A DNA stretch of 5,903 nt from an uncultured Collinsella sp. GTDB taxonomy: Bacteria; Actinomycetota; Coriobacteriia; Coriobacteriales; Coriobacteriaceae. Shown here one piece after another: positions 1 to 5,524 of the stretch (position 1 is its first letter; each line of letters starts with the position of its first letter). A program made the position numbers and the translations under genes. Below the pieces are notes generated by a model. The model did not search any database and was not told where the DNA came from. It was given only the letters and a program-made list of their open reading frames with translations. The stretch is from the NCBI GenBank assembly GCA_900551195.1, contig URVD01000117.1, positions 1 through 5,903 of the forward strand, in the 5' to 3' direction.

Positions 1-461
1 CCAGCATGGCCAAGAATGCCCTCGACCTCGGGGTGACCCGGCTCGCCCACGACAATCACGCGGTAGCCCTCGCGCACCAGGCGCTCGGCCGCCACATGAA
101 CCTTCTTCACGTAGGGGCAGGTGGCGTCGACCACGGTAAGGTCGCGCTTGCGGGCAGCATCGATCACCTGCGGCACCACGCCGTGGGCGCGGATAATCAC
201 GGTGCCGGTTGCGGCGTCATCCAGGGTTTCGGCCAAGCCAACGCCCGCCTGAGCGAGCTCGCGTACCACGATGGGGTTATGGATAAGCGGACCCAAGGTA
301 TGAACCTGAGTGCACTCCCCTGCCTGCGGCGCGGCGGCCAGCGCCATATCGAGCGCACGCTGTACGCCATAGCAAGTGCCGGCGTGGGCGGCGATCTCGA
401 TGGAAGGCGCGATTGCCTGGTCGGACGCAGTCGCGGAGGTGTTCGTCACGTTCTCGCTCAT
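1..461 (-). CDS. ispH: 4-hydroxy-3-methylbut-2-enyl diphosphate reductase IspH (LytB), N-terminal part, cut by window edge
   Basis: IspH is the iron-sulfur enzyme that reduces HMBPP to isopentenyl and dimethylallyl diphosphate in the last step of the MEP pathway, in the cytoplasm. I translated this frame by hand from the ATG at 461; 153 codons are present and the frame runs off base 1 with no stop. Family landmarks appear in the expected order: AGTCYGVQRA at about 27-36 with the first cluster cysteine (C30), GPLIHNP at 57-63 (H61), IRAHGV at 90-95 (H93), DATCPYV at 112-118 with the second cluster cysteine (C115), and GHPEVEG at 142-148 (H143). The third cluster cysteine would lie outside the window. 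There is an extra N-terminal stretch of about 18 polar residues before the core. The start is 2 nt after the plsC stop, with only a weak AGGT at 469-472 as SD, so translation is probably coupled to plsC. In clostridia IspH can be fused to S1 domains; that cannot be judged here. Confidence 0.96.
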   Translation of the reverse strand, partial: MSENVTNTSATASDQAIAPSIEIAAHAGTCYGVQRALDMALAAAPQAGECTQVHTLGPLIHNPIVVRELAQAGVGLAETLDDAATGTVIIRAHGVVPQVIDAARKRDLTVVDATCPYVKKVHVAAERLVREGYRVIVVGEPGHPEVEGILGHA

Positions 462-463
462 GG

Positions 464-1192
464 CTAGAACCTGCCCGGATGCTCGTCGCACAGCTCGTCT
501 CGCATGGCGTAGACGCGGCTCATGGCCTCGGACTCAAACCATTCCAGGCGCTCCGTGCGCTTAAGCCCGGCCGGTGCGTCGGAAAGCGAGACGGCCTTGC
601 CGGCGCGGATCCAGCACTTCTTAGGGCGCATGATCTTTTTGCCCGCGGGCGTGATGTCGGACCAGCCGCAGATGGCGAGCGGGTTCACGGGTGCCTTGCC
701 CATCTGAGCGATGAGCGCAAAACCGCCGTGGACCTCGGGCTTGATTTCGCGCGAGCGGATGCGCGTGCCCTCGGGGAAGATCAGGACGTCCTCGCCGCGC
801 TGCAGCGCATGCTGGGCGGCGCGCAGGCACTTCATATCGGCAGTACCGCGCTCCACGGGGATGCCGCCCACGCGGCTAAAGGCCCAGCGCACAATCTTGG
901 ACTTGGCAAATTCGGACTTAAAGATGGGGCGGATGCGGCGGCCGCCAAAGAACAGCGCCGTCTCCACGGCCAAGAGTTCGGCCATCGAGGTGTGGTTGCA
1001 GATGACTACGCTACCGCGGCCTTCCTGGCGCTCAAACAGCAGGTCGACGTCTTCGACCTTCCAGCGCCACATGAGCTTGGAGAAGGTCCACAGGATTGCC
1101 ATGACCACGACAACGGTGCCGCGGATGAGCGCCGGGAACTCGGCGTAGGGGGCGTTGTAGTAATCCTCGGGCGTCTGCTTAAACAGGCGCAT
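464..1192 (-). CDS. plsC: PlsC-family 1-acyl-sn-glycerol-3-phosphate acyltransferase
   Basis: This is a 242-residue glycerolipid acyltransferase of the LPLAT/PlsC superfamily. Its likely reaction is transfer of an acyl chain to the sn-2 position of lysophosphatidic acid to give phosphatidic acid at the cytoplasmic membrane. A hydrophobic segment at about 22-41 would anchor it. Motif I is NHTSMAE at 66-72; the second dyad residue is Glu72, where the family normally has Asp (HX4D). Motif II is the stretch ending IPVERG at 111-116, motif III is FPEGTR at 139-144, and motif IV is around VNPLAICG at 169-176. Length is normal for the family. The start at 1192 is supported by a strong SD, AAAGGAGGT at 1198-1206, with a 5-nt spacer. 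The gene begins 3 nt after the cmk stop and ends 2 nt before ispH. The substrate is inferred from the family; acylation of another lysophospholipid is possible. Confidence 0.93.
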   Translation of the reverse strand: MRLFKQTPEDYYNAPYAEFPALIRGTVVVVMAILWTFSKLMWRWKVEDVDLLFERQEGRGSVVICNHTSMAELLAVETALFFGGRRIRPIFKSEFAKSKIVRWAFSRVGGIPVERGTADMKCLRAAQHALQRGEDVLIFPEGTRIRSREIKPEVHGGFALIAQMGKAPVNPLAICGWSDITPAGKKIMRPKKCWIRAGKAVSLSDAPAGLKRTERLEWFESEAMSRVYAMRDELCDEHPGRF

Positions 1193-1195
1193 GGG

Positions 1196-1882
1196 CTACC
1201 TCCTTTGGTTGATGAGGTCCTCGATTATCGAGACGACCTCGTCGATGGTGTGGGCGGTGGAGTCGACGTGCACGGCGTCCTCGGCGGGCACGAGCGGTGC
1301 GACCTCGCGGCTGCTGTCGAGTTTGTCGCGCTGCTTGAGGGCGTCGAGGGTTTCGTCGACCTCGGTCTCGAGCTGCTCCGTGCTGAGCGGCTGAGCGTCG
1401 CTTTGGTGGCGTTGCAGCACGCGACGACGGGCGCGCTCGCGCGGGTCGGCGGTCAGGAAGACCTTGACCTGTGCGTTGGGGAACACGACGGTGCCGATGT
1501 CGCGACCCTCGGCCACGATATCGCGGTCCTCGGCGGCGCGTCGCTGATGGATGAGCATGGCGGCGCGTACGCCCGGGTAGGCCGAGACCTTGGAGACATT
1601 GGCGTCTACCTGCGGGGTGCGGATGGCAGCCGATGCGTCCGCACCGTCGATGGTCAGGCGCGTGTCCTCACCGGTGCCGTTGGTAAAGCGGATCTCGATC
1701 TGCTCGGCGAGGGCGTCGATGGCCGCCTCGTCGTCCAGGTCGATGCCGCGGTCGAGCGCGGCGAAGGTGACGGCGCGATACATGGCGCCCGTGTCGAGCT
1801 TGTTAAAGCCCAGCTGGCGGGCGATCTCCTTGGCGATGGTGGACTTGCCGGAACCGGCGGGGCCGTCGATGGCGACGATCAT
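1196..1882 (-). CDS. cmk: Cytidylate kinase (CMP/dCMP kinase)
   Basis: Cmk phosphorylates CMP and dCMP to the diphosphates using ATP, feeding CTP and dCTP pools in the cytoplasm. The 228-residue length is typical. The P-loop GPAGSGKST is at 7-15, followed by the signature DTGAMYRAVT at 30-39. The CMP-binding region is IRTPQVDANVSKVSAYPGVR at 87-106, with GRDIGT at 126-131. An arginine-rich lid, RERARRR, is at 148-154, and a C-terminal conserved stretch runs from RDKLD at 185-189 to DST at 207-209. All expected catalytic motifs look intact. The ATG at 1882 has an AAAGGAA SD at 1890-1896 with about 8 nt spacing. The reading frame ends in two AGG arginine codons and TAG, which also form the SD of plsC. 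It follows rluB after a 66-nt gap; rluB-cmk adjacency is common in Gram-positive bacteria. Confidence 0.97.
   Translation of the reverse strand: MIVAIDGPAGSGKSTIAKEIARQLGFNKLDTGAMYRAVTFAALDRGIDLDDEAAIDALAEQIEIRFTNGTGEDTRLTIDGADASAAIRTPQVDANVSKVSAYPGVRAAMLIHQRRAAEDRDIVAEGRDIGTVVFPNAQVKVFLTADPRERARRRVLQRHQSDAQPLSTEQLETEVDETLDALKQRDKLDSSREVAPLVPAEDAVHVDSTAHTIDEVVSIIEDLINQRR
1198..1206 (-). promoter_or_regulatory. Strong Shine-Dalgarno of plsC, formed by the last codons of cmk
   Basis: On the minus strand these bases read AAAGGAGGT, a near-perfect anti-SD match, 5 nt before the plsC ATG at 1192. The same bases encode the end of cmk: the last two codons are AGG AGG and the T is the first base of the TAG stop. 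Ribosomes ending cmk would therefore sit on the plsC initiation site, which suggests coupled translation. Confidence 0.85.
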
Positions 1883-1948
1883 GCAATGCTTCCTTTCGAT
1901 GATTGACGTGCTGGTATGGTTCGCGGGCGTTGGGGCGCGGCGGATTGC
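1883..1948 (-). other. Short rluB-cmk spacer, C-rich
   Basis: This 66-nt gap lies between the rluB stop and the cmk ATG. Its first half, in transcription order, is C-rich and G-poor in runs (for example CCGCCGCGCCCC), and its end carries the cmk SD. I see no convincing hairpin with a U tract and no promoter-like pair of hexamers, so it is most likely read through as part of one operon. Confidence 0.6.
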
Positions 1949-2911
1949 CTAGCCCGTGTAGCGCTCGCGGTAGGTGTTGCGCTTGGGCGCGGAGCCGTGG
2001 CTGCCGTGGTGACGCGTGCGGCTGGCGGTGTTGGTCGCCGGCGCGGCGACGCGCTTGGAGCTGGCCTGCTTGGGCGGGATGCCGCCGCTTTTTAGGATCT
2101 GCACCTCGCGGTCGGTGAGCTCGCGCCACGAGCCCTTGGCCACGCCCTCGAGCTCCAGGCCGGCAAAGTTGCAGCGATGCAGACGGATTACCGGATGGTG
2201 AATCTTGCCCAGCATGCGCTTGACCTGGTTCTTGCGTCCCTCGCGGATGATGACCTCCACGGCGGTGGTGCCGGGCTTGACGCCTTGCGGAGCCACGGCC
2301 TCTGCCTCGCGCGCGTTGATGACGCGGCAGATTGCCGGCTGGCACAGGCCGTCGTCGAGCTCGATGCCGCGACGTAGCGGGGTAAGATCGCGGTCGGACA
2401 AGTCTCCGTCCACGAGCGCCTGGTAGGTCTTGTAGACGTGCTTGCTCGGGTGCAGCAGGTCCTGCGACAGGTCGCCGTCGGTGGTAAAGAGCAAAAGGCC
2501 TGTGGTGTCGCGGTCCAGACGACCCACCGGGAAGAGTCCCGGAAAGCGGTCGCGGGGGACCAGGTCGGCCACGCAAGGGCGCTCCTGCGGGTCGCTCATG
2601 GTGGTGAGGTAGCCGGTCGGCTTGTAGAGCATCAGGTACACGGCGCCCTGGTTGAGCTTGACGGGCATGCCGTCGACCTCGATGTGATCGTGGTCGACAT
2701 CGACCTTGGTGCCCAGCTCGGTCGCGACCTCGCCGTTGACGGTCACGCGGCCGGCGGTCATCAGGTCCTCCGAGCCACGGCGGCTCGCCACGCCCGCGCG
2801 CGCTAAAAAGCGCTGCAGGCGCATGGTGTGCGGATAGACGGGCTGGGCGTCGGTGGCGGGTACTGCGTTGCCCATGGCGCGCGTCTCCCCTACTTCGTTA
2901 GTCCTCGTCAT
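1949..2911 (-). CDS. rluB: 23S rRNA pseudouridine synthase of the RluB/RsuA family
   Basis: The product isomerises a specific uridine in large-subunit rRNA to pseudouridine (position 2605 in E. coli numbering for RluB). Using the ATG at 2911 the protein has 320 residues. An S4 RNA-binding domain spans about 31-77, beginning RLQRFLARAGVASRR. The catalytic motif GRLDRDTTGLLLFTTDG is at 130-146, with Asp133 as the expected nucleophile. The late conserved motif EGRKNQVKRM is at 224-233. From about 280 the tail is basic and low in complexity, rich in Lys, Arg, Ser and His, probably an rRNA-binding extension. The start is uncertain. ATG 2911 has GGAGG at 2918-2922 with a 6-nt spacer and overlaps scpB by 14 nt. 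ATG 2875 has GGGGAG at 2885-2890 with a 9-nt spacer and would give 308 residues. A longer open frame up to 2971 lies inside scpB and is unlikely to be used. Confidence 0.93.
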   Translation of the reverse strand: MTRTNEVGETRAMGNAVPATDAQPVYPHTMRLQRFLARAGVASRRGSEDLMTAGRVTVNGEVATELGTKVDVDHDHIEVDGMPVKLNQGAVYLMLYKPTGYLTTMSDPQERPCVADLVPRDRFPGLFPVGRLDRDTTGLLLFTTDGDLSQDLLHPSKHVYKTYQALVDGDLSDRDLTPLRRGIELDDGLCQPAICRVINAREAEAVAPQGVKPGTTAVEVIIREGRKNQVKRMLGKIHHPVIRLHRCNFAGLELEGVAKGSWRELTDREVQILKSGGIPPKQASSKRVAAPATNTASRTRHHGSHGSAPKRNTYRERYTG

Positions 2912-3626
2912 GCAAATCCTCCGAGGTCTCGTCGACGACCAGGGTCTCCAAGTTCTCGACTGCCTCAACATCTACAACATCGGTATCGAGCAGTTCGCGC
3001 TCTTCGTCCAGGTCCTCGGCCTGCTCCTCGAGCGTGGACTGAATACTGCGGCCGCTCAGACGCTCGCGGATAAACTGGCGCGACTGCTCGTCTGGGGCAA
3101 ACTGCTCCAGGTCGGGCAGGTCGCGGGTGGAGCGCAGGCCGAACTTTTCCAAGAAGGCGTTGGTCGTGCCGTAGATGATGGCTTGACCGCGCTGGGGATC
3201 GCGGCCGAGCTCACGCACCAGACCCTTGTCCACAAGCGACGCGATGACGCCGTCGGAATTGACGCCGCGGATGCCCTTGACCACCTCGCGCGTCACGGGC
3301 TGGTGGTATGCGATGACGGCCAGTGTTTCGAGCGCGGCCTGCGACAGCTTTTGCGTGTCCCAGCTCAACACATAGGCCTCGACCACGTCGTGGTAGGCGG
3401 GGTGCGTAAACAGGCGCCAGCCGCCGGCGACCTCGCGCAGCTGAAAGCCGCGGTTGGCCTCCTCGTACTCAACCTTGAGCTCGGCGAGCAGCGACGCGCA
3501 CTCGCCGGGGGCGATATCCAGTGCGCCGGCCAGCGCGGGCGCACTCACCGGGTCGCTCGACACCAGCAGCAGCGCCTCGAGGGCGCCTTTGAGGCTGTTT
3601 GCCTCCAGCGTGGAAAGGGTTGACAT
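2898..3626 (-). CDS. scpB: Segregation and condensation protein B (ScpB)
   Basis: ScpB is the winged-helix (kite) dimer that binds the ScpA kleisin and with Smc forms the bacterial condensin that compacts and separates chromosomes. The 242-residue protein shows two winged-helix regions: an N-terminal one from about 9 to 86, with GFQLREVAGGWRLFT at 60-74, and a second from about 93 to 164. The second holds the strong family signatures LSQAALETLAVIAYHQPVTR at 94-113 and IRGVNSDGVIASLVDKGLV at 119-137, and the closing GTTNAFLEKFGL. After about 199 comes an acidic tail: 21 of the 43 residues from 200 to 242 are Asp or Glu. The ATG at 3626 has AGGAG at 3635-3639 with an 8-nt spacer, and the SD overlaps the scpA stop. 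It lies directly between scpA and rluB, the standard Gram-positive arrangement. Confidence 0.97.
   Translation of the reverse strand: MSTLSTLEANSLKGALEALLLVSSDPVSAPALAGALDIAPGECASLLAELKVEYEEANRGFQLREVAGGWRLFTHPAYHDVVEAYVLSWDTQKLSQAALETLAVIAYHQPVTREVVKGIRGVNSDGVIASLVDKGLVRELGRDPQRGQAIIYGTTNAFLEKFGLRSTRDLPDLEQFAPDEQSRQFIRERLSGRSIQSTLEEQAEDLDEERELLDTDVVDVEAVENLETLVVDETSEDLHDED
2918..2922 (-). promoter_or_regulatory. Shine-Dalgarno favouring the upstream rluB start
   Basis: The minus strand reads GGAGG followed by ATTTGC and then ATG at 2911. This lies within the last codons of scpB and is the best-spaced SD for rluB. A second one, GGGGAG at 2885-2890, serves the ATG at 2875, so both starts could be used. 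The 14-nt overlap with scpB fits coupled translation. Confidence 0.6.
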
Positions 3627-3634
3627 GGTTGCGG

Positions 3635-3640
3635 CTCCTA
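3635..3640 (-). promoter_or_regulatory. scpA stop codon merged with the scpB Shine-Dalgarno
   Basis: The minus strand reads TAGGAG: TAG is the scpA stop and its last two bases start the AGGAG SD of scpB, 8 nt before the ATG at 3626. ScpA and ScpB form a fixed-ratio complex, so coupling of their translation makes sense. Confidence 0.75.
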
Positions 3641-4450
3641 TTCGGTGAGCTCGGGGCCCTCGCCGGGCACATAGGCCTCGGCACCCTCGACGCGGTTGAT
3701 GCGGATGGTTCCAAAGATCTCGTCCTGGCTCAGCGTGAGCGAGCCGCGCTTGGCGAGCTCAAGCATAGCTAGGAAGGTGACAACGAGCTGCTCGGTGGTG
3801 GCATCGCCGTCCAGTAGCTCGCGGAAGGTGCAGGTTTGGTGCGCCATGGTAAAGCGGTCGACTGAGGCCACGGTCAGGTCGAGCGGTACGCGATGCGGCG
3901 CCACATGCTCGGCCTCCAGCAGGAAAGTCTGGCGCTTGCCGTCCAGGTCGGCACAGATGACGGCGAGACCGCGCAGCGTGATGCCGGCAAGGTAGTCGGG
4001 CATAAGGCCTAGGAACTCCGGGTCGGGACCGGCCACACGCGGGTGCATGCGGCTTTCGGCCTGCATGCGCGCGCCAAGGGCCGCGGCCGCGCCCTTAAAC
4101 TGCTTGTAGGCAATTAGGCGCTGGATCAGGACCTCGCGCAGGGCGTCGCCGTCGAGCGCGCTGAGCTCCTCGAGGTCTTCGTCGAACTCGTCATCGTCGT
4201 CATCGACTTTGCGCGGGGCCTCCTGCGGCACTAGAGAGGCAGCCTTGATGTCCAAAAGGGTTGCCGCCACCAGCAAAAAGTCGCTCGCCACGTCCAGGTC
4301 CAGCGCCTCAATGCGCTCTGCCTCGGCAAGGTACTGTTCGGCCACCTCGCTGATGGAGATGGCGCCGATATCTACTTTTTGGCGGGTTACCAGCTGCAGC
4401 AGCAGGTCGAACGGTCCGCTGTAGACCTGCGTCGACACGCGATACGACAT
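3638..4450 (-). CDS. scpA: Segregation and condensation protein A (ScpA), kleisin subunit
   Basis: ScpA is the kleisin that bridges the Smc heads and binds the ScpB dimer in bacterial condensin. The protein has 270 residues, usual for the family. The N-terminal Smc-neck-binding domain is clear: SGPFDLLLQLVTRQKVDI at 11-28, EVAEQYL at 35-41 and FLLVAATLLDIKAASLVP at 58-75. A linker follows with a very acidic patch at 83-95 (DDDDDEFDEDLEE). The C-terminal winged helix, which contacts the Smc cap, covers about 188-253, with VVTFLAMLELAKRGSLTLSQ at 223-242 and FGTIRINR at 246-253. The ATG at 4450 has an excellent SD, AAAGGAGGT at 4456-4464, 5 nt upstream. It starts 84 nt after the M50 gene and is followed by scpB after 11 nt. 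Confidence 0.97.
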   Translation of the reverse strand: MSYRVSTQVYSGPFDLLLQLVTRQKVDIGAISISEVAEQYLAEAERIEALDLDVASDFLLVAATLLDIKAASLVPQEAPRKVDDDDDEFDEDLEELSALDGDALREVLIQRLIAYKQFKGAAAALGARMQAESRMHPRVAGPDPEFLGLMPDYLAGITLRGLAVICADLDGKRQTFLLEAEHVAPHRVPLDLTVASVDRFTMAHQTCTFRELLDGDATTEQLVVTFLAMLELAKRGSLTLSQDEIFGTIRINRVEGAEAYVPGEGPELTE

Positions 4451-4468
4451 CTTCGACCTCCTTTGACG

Positions 4469-4483
4469 GCGCCTTCGCGGCGC
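4469..4483 (-). other. Small GC hairpin just upstream of the scpA SD
   Basis: GCGCC at 4469-4473 pairs with GGCGC at 4479-4483 around a 5-nt loop. The stem is only 5 bp and has no U tract after it on the minus strand, so it is not an intrinsic terminator. It lies 4 bases before the AAAGGAGGT of scpA and could affect ribosome access, but it may be chance in GC-rich DNA. Confidence 0.3.
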
Positions 4484-4501
4484 GGTTTGGGCGCATGTTC
4501 T

Positions 4502-4518
4502 GACCGTTTTGCACGGTC
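4502..4518 (-). other. Inverted repeat in the M50-scpA spacer
   Basis: GACCGT at 4502-4507 and ACGGTC at 4513-4518 form a perfect 6-bp inverted repeat with a 5-nt loop. It touches the palindrome GGTCGACC at 4515-4522. No U run follows on the minus strand, so termination is unlikely. It could be an operator or a leader hairpin if transcription starts nearby, but the short length makes chance plausible. Confidence 0.35.
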
Positions 4519-4526
4519 GACCTGTA

Positions 4527-4555
4527 AGTTTACCTTAGATGCCGGCGATTGCGAA
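4527..4555 (-). promoter_or_regulatory. Weak candidate sigma-A promoter ahead of scpA
   Basis: On the minus strand TTCGCA (4550-4555) and TAAACT (4527-4532) are separated by 17 nt and each matches the -35 and -10 consensus at 4 of 6 positions. A start near 4520 would give a leader of about 70 nt carrying the two small hairpins. The -35 lies within the end of the M50 gene. This is the largest gene-free gap in the window, so an internal promoter is reasonable, but the match is weak. Confidence 0.25.
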
Positions 4556-5218
4556 GTTGAGCAGCTGCTCAGCAAGCGGATACACGGTAACGTCGAAATA
4601 GCGGCCGATCACGTCGATGCCGGTCCACATAGGCAGCAGGTACAGCACAATGATGAGGATGGGCATGGCGTATTGCTGCAGGTGATAGTAGTTGTTGAGC
4701 GCCTTGCCTTTGAGGAATGGCACGATGATCGACGAGCCATCGAGCGGCGGGATCGGGATGAGGTTGAAGGACGCGAGTGACAGGTTGACCACGATAAACG
4801 TGGCGCCGAAGTTCATGATCTGTGACGCCAGGGCAAAGGACATGCTGGTGTAGAGGTTGCCGTACGTTGCGTGCATGAGGGCGGCCGCGAGGCACGCGAG
4901 GGCGATGTTCGACGCGGGGCCGGCCACGCTCACCAAGACCTCGTCACGTTTGGGGTGCTTGAGGTTGTTGAGGTAGACGGGCACGGGCTTGGCGAAGGCG
5001 AACACCGGGCCGCCGGCGGCAAGCATGAGCAGTGGCAGGATGATGGTGCCAAACGGGTCGATGTGGTTGAGCGGGTTGAGCGAGACGCGGCCGCGCGAAC
5101 GGGCCGTCTTGTCGCCGAGCGCCCAGGCCGCTGCGGCGTGTGCGCTCTCGTGGATCACGATGCCCACGATGACGGCGACGGCGCTGGCGAGCAGGTTCAT
5201 GAGGTAGCTGCTGGACAT
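4535..5218 (-). CDS. Site-2 protease family (M50) intramembrane zinc metalloprotease, compact form
   Basis: This 227-residue polytopic membrane protein belongs to the short M50/site-2 protease group that lacks a PDZ domain. Such enzymes cut transmembrane segments inside the bilayer; the substrate here is unknown. The zinc motif HESAH is at 23-27 in the first membrane segment. RGRVSLNPLNHIDPFGTI at 42-59 is a hallmark of this group. The third zinc ligand is expected in NLIPIPPLDG at 152-161 (Asp160). Further membrane segments are at about 58-76, 94-118, 129-152 and 184-198. All metal ligands seem present, so it should be active. The ATG at 5218 has AGGAG at 5223-5227 with a 4-nt spacer, overlapping the stop region of the previous gene, 9 nt away. 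Proximity of this protease type to scpA is seen in other Gram-positive bacteria, though a functional link is not established. Confidence 0.92.
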   Translation of the reverse strand: MSSSYLMNLLASAVAVIVGIVIHESAHAAAAWALGDKTARSRGRVSLNPLNHIDPFGTIILPLLMLAAGGPVFAFAKPVPVYLNNLKHPKRDEVLVSVAGPASNIALACLAAALMHATYGNLYTSMSFALASQIMNFGATFIVVNLSLASFNLIPIPPLDGSSIIVPFLKGKALNNYYHLQQYAMPILIIVLYLLPMWTGIDVIGRYFDVTVYPLAEQLLNFAIAGI

Positions 5219-5222
5219 GGCG

Positions 5223-5230
5223 CTCCTCTA
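5223..5230 (-). promoter_or_regulatory. Stop codon of the small membrane gene merged with the M50 Shine-Dalgarno
   Basis: The minus strand reads TAGAGGAG: TAG ends the small membrane protein and the same bases run into the AGAGGAG SD for the M50 ATG at 5218, with a 4-nt spacer after AGGAG. This suggests reinitiation by ribosomes ending the upstream gene. Confidence 0.7.
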
Positions 5231-5524
5231 GCGGACGCGACGCGAGGCGCGCGTGAGAAGGTAGTCGATCACAAACAGGATCACGGCGACGATGGCGTAA
5301 TCCAGGCGGAACACACCGCCAAAGGGCGACGTGATGACGCCGTAGCCGGCGATGGCGCTCGGCAGGGCGCGCGAAAGCTCGACGACAAAGCCCACGATCT
5401 GCAGCTTGGCGGTGAGGCCGCTAAAACACAGCAGCACGGTCATCGCGCTCATAAAGATGCCGCAGATGCGACAGGCGATGGCGATGATGCTCATCGCCAC
5501 GGCAGCGGCCTTACGAGAGTTCAC
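5228..5524 (-). CDS. Small membrane protein of unknown function (98 residues, GTG start)
   Basis: I do not recognise the family. The start is GTG at 5524, chosen because AGAGGAG lies at 5532-5538 with a 7-nt spacer. An ATG-initiated frame reaching 5644 would overlap the upstream gene far too deeply. The 98-residue product begins MNSRKAAAVA. A long hydrophobic region at about 7-37 could be one long or two short membrane segments, followed by segments at about 42-64 and 76-91. It ends with a basic tail, TRASRRVR. Basic residues at both ends suggest both termini in the cytoplasm and hence an even number of spans (four short ones), but this is uncertain. Two Cys are near residues 18 and 21 and another near 33. 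It overlaps the ABC-F gene by 14 nt and sits 9 nt before the M50 protease, so it is probably co-translated with them and may work with the protease. Confidence 0.8.
   Translation of the reverse strand: MNSRKAAAVAMSIIAIACRICGIFMSAMTVLLCFSGLTAKLQIVGFVVELSRALPSAIAGYGVITSPFGGVFRLDYAIVAVILFVIDYLLTRASRRVR

Noticed and set aside
6..467. 153-codon plus-strand open frame at the left edge
   Set aside because: It is the antisense shadow of ispH, whose sense translation shows Fe-S cysteines and family motifs in order.
413..1906. 497-codon open frame on the plus strand, the longest in the window
   Set aside because: It is codon-aligned antisense to plsC and cmk. In this register a stop arises only opposite sense codons TTA, CTA or TCA, which are rare in GC-rich genes, so long antisense frames are expected. 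It resembles no protein, and the sense genes carry clear motifs and SDs.
1883..1948. GCAAT and ATTGC at the two ends of the rluB-cmk spacer
   Set aside because: A 5-bp match 56 nt apart is expected by chance and would not form a stable structure.
1803..2576. 257-codon minus-strand frame rich in Arg, Pro and Gly
   Set aside because: It is an alternative frame overlapping rluB and cmk with the low-complexity composition typical of out-of-frame GC-rich DNA.
2853..3623. 256-codon plus-strand open frame
   Set aside because: It is in the same codon-aligned antisense register opposite scpB and shows no family motif.
4502..4518. Intrinsic terminator after the M50 gene
   Set aside because: The inverted repeat is short and is followed on the minus strand by AGAACATG, with no U tract, so termination is not supported.
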